From Cristatella mucedo (taxonomy: Eukaryota > Bryozoa > Phylactolaemata > Cristatellidae), in assembly GCA_009760855.2 (NCBI GenBank), contig WPIO01000007.1:6544501-6608500 (forward strand): a stretch of 64,000 nt of DNA. Reading direction: 5' to 3'. The notes below the pieces were generated by a model. That model was given only the letters and a program-made list of their open reading frames with translations. It ran no database searches and was not told the DNA's origin. Position numbers and translations under genes: made by a program. Shown one piece after another: positions 63,415-64,000 of this stretch. Numbering within the stretch: the stretch's first letter is position 1; each line of letters opens with the position of its first letter.

Positions 63415-63700
<286 letters not shown>

Positions 63701-63779
63701 ACATGATGACAATTTAACCGGCCAGTGGCTCTGTACTGCCATTAGAGGTCTCAATAATACTGGGATGACTGAGCGCTGG

Positions 63780-63960
63780 TTTGACCCTGTGTTTAAGGTG
63801 CTCGGCCACACCTCGGCCGAGCACCTTAAACCAGAGGTCGTGTGGTCGAGACCCCTGGCATATGTGAAGCGCCTAAACAGAGATTAATTTCTCTTAATGT
63901 GCTATACAAAGTATGGGCTTAATGTGCTATACAAATTCCCTTAATGTGCTATACAAAGCG
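63780..63960 (+). mobile_element. SINE family 1 with palindromic head and repeated tail
   Basis: A box B-like 'gtcgtgtggtcgagaccc', the tail hairpin ('gcgcctaaacagagattaat') and three copies of 'cttaatgtgctatacaaa'. The head contains a perfect 17-bp inverted repeat at 63791-63807 and 63815-63831. Confidence 0.65.
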
Positions 63961-63961
63961 A

Positions 63962-63964
<3 letters not shown>

Positions 63965-64000
<36 letters not shown>
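63965..64000. repeat. (AT)n microsatellite at the window edge
   Basis: AT dinucleotide run that continues past the end of the window. Confidence 0.95.

Overview
The window is nuclear DNA of an animal, most likely an invertebrate. It has intron-split genes with GT-AG junctions, long microsatellites, many truncated CR1/L2-type LINEs, tRNA-derived SINEs and remnants of LTR and DNA transposons. There is no bacterial gene arrangement. The sequence alone does not fix the species.

The main content is a head-to-tail tandem pair of PIGN genes, both on the minus strand. PIGN is GPI ethanolamine phosphate transferase 1, an ER membrane enzyme that adds ethanolamine phosphate to the first mannose of GPI anchors. 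Copy A runs from an ATG at 57784 to a TGA at 29622. I traced 21 coding exons by homology, splice sites and unbroken phase; they sum to 2826 nt (941 codons plus stop), close to the usual PIGN length. Copy B starts at 24282. Thirteen coding exons can be followed down to 3451, and the gene then runs off the left edge. All twelve shared splice positions have the same phase, and several exons are identical in length, yet the proteins have clearly diverged.

Layout: 1-3450, LINE debris, an AG/GT microsatellite and the presumed continuation of copy B. 3451-24282, copy B with LINE, SINE and microsatellite insertions in its introns. 24283-29621, intergenic, with a solo LTR nested in a LINE tail, a hAT-like transposase fragment and SINEs. 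29622-57784, copy A, whose introns hold LINE 3' ends mostly on the plus strand, SINEs, CA/GT repeats and two unassigned plus-strand ORFs. 57785-62950, flank with a pogo/Tigger-like MITE, LINE pieces and a decayed Ty3/gypsy gag. 62951-63309, the last exon of an unidentified gene, also on the minus strand. 63310-64000, SINE tails, a very long GA repeat and an AT repeat at the edge.

The two PIGN copies would be expected to share one biochemical role in the ER. Both keep the predicted metal-binding and nucleophile residues. Most of the remaining DNA is mobile-element sequence. A recurring theme is a 3'-terminal hairpin plus ATT-repeat tail shared by several LINE and SINE families.
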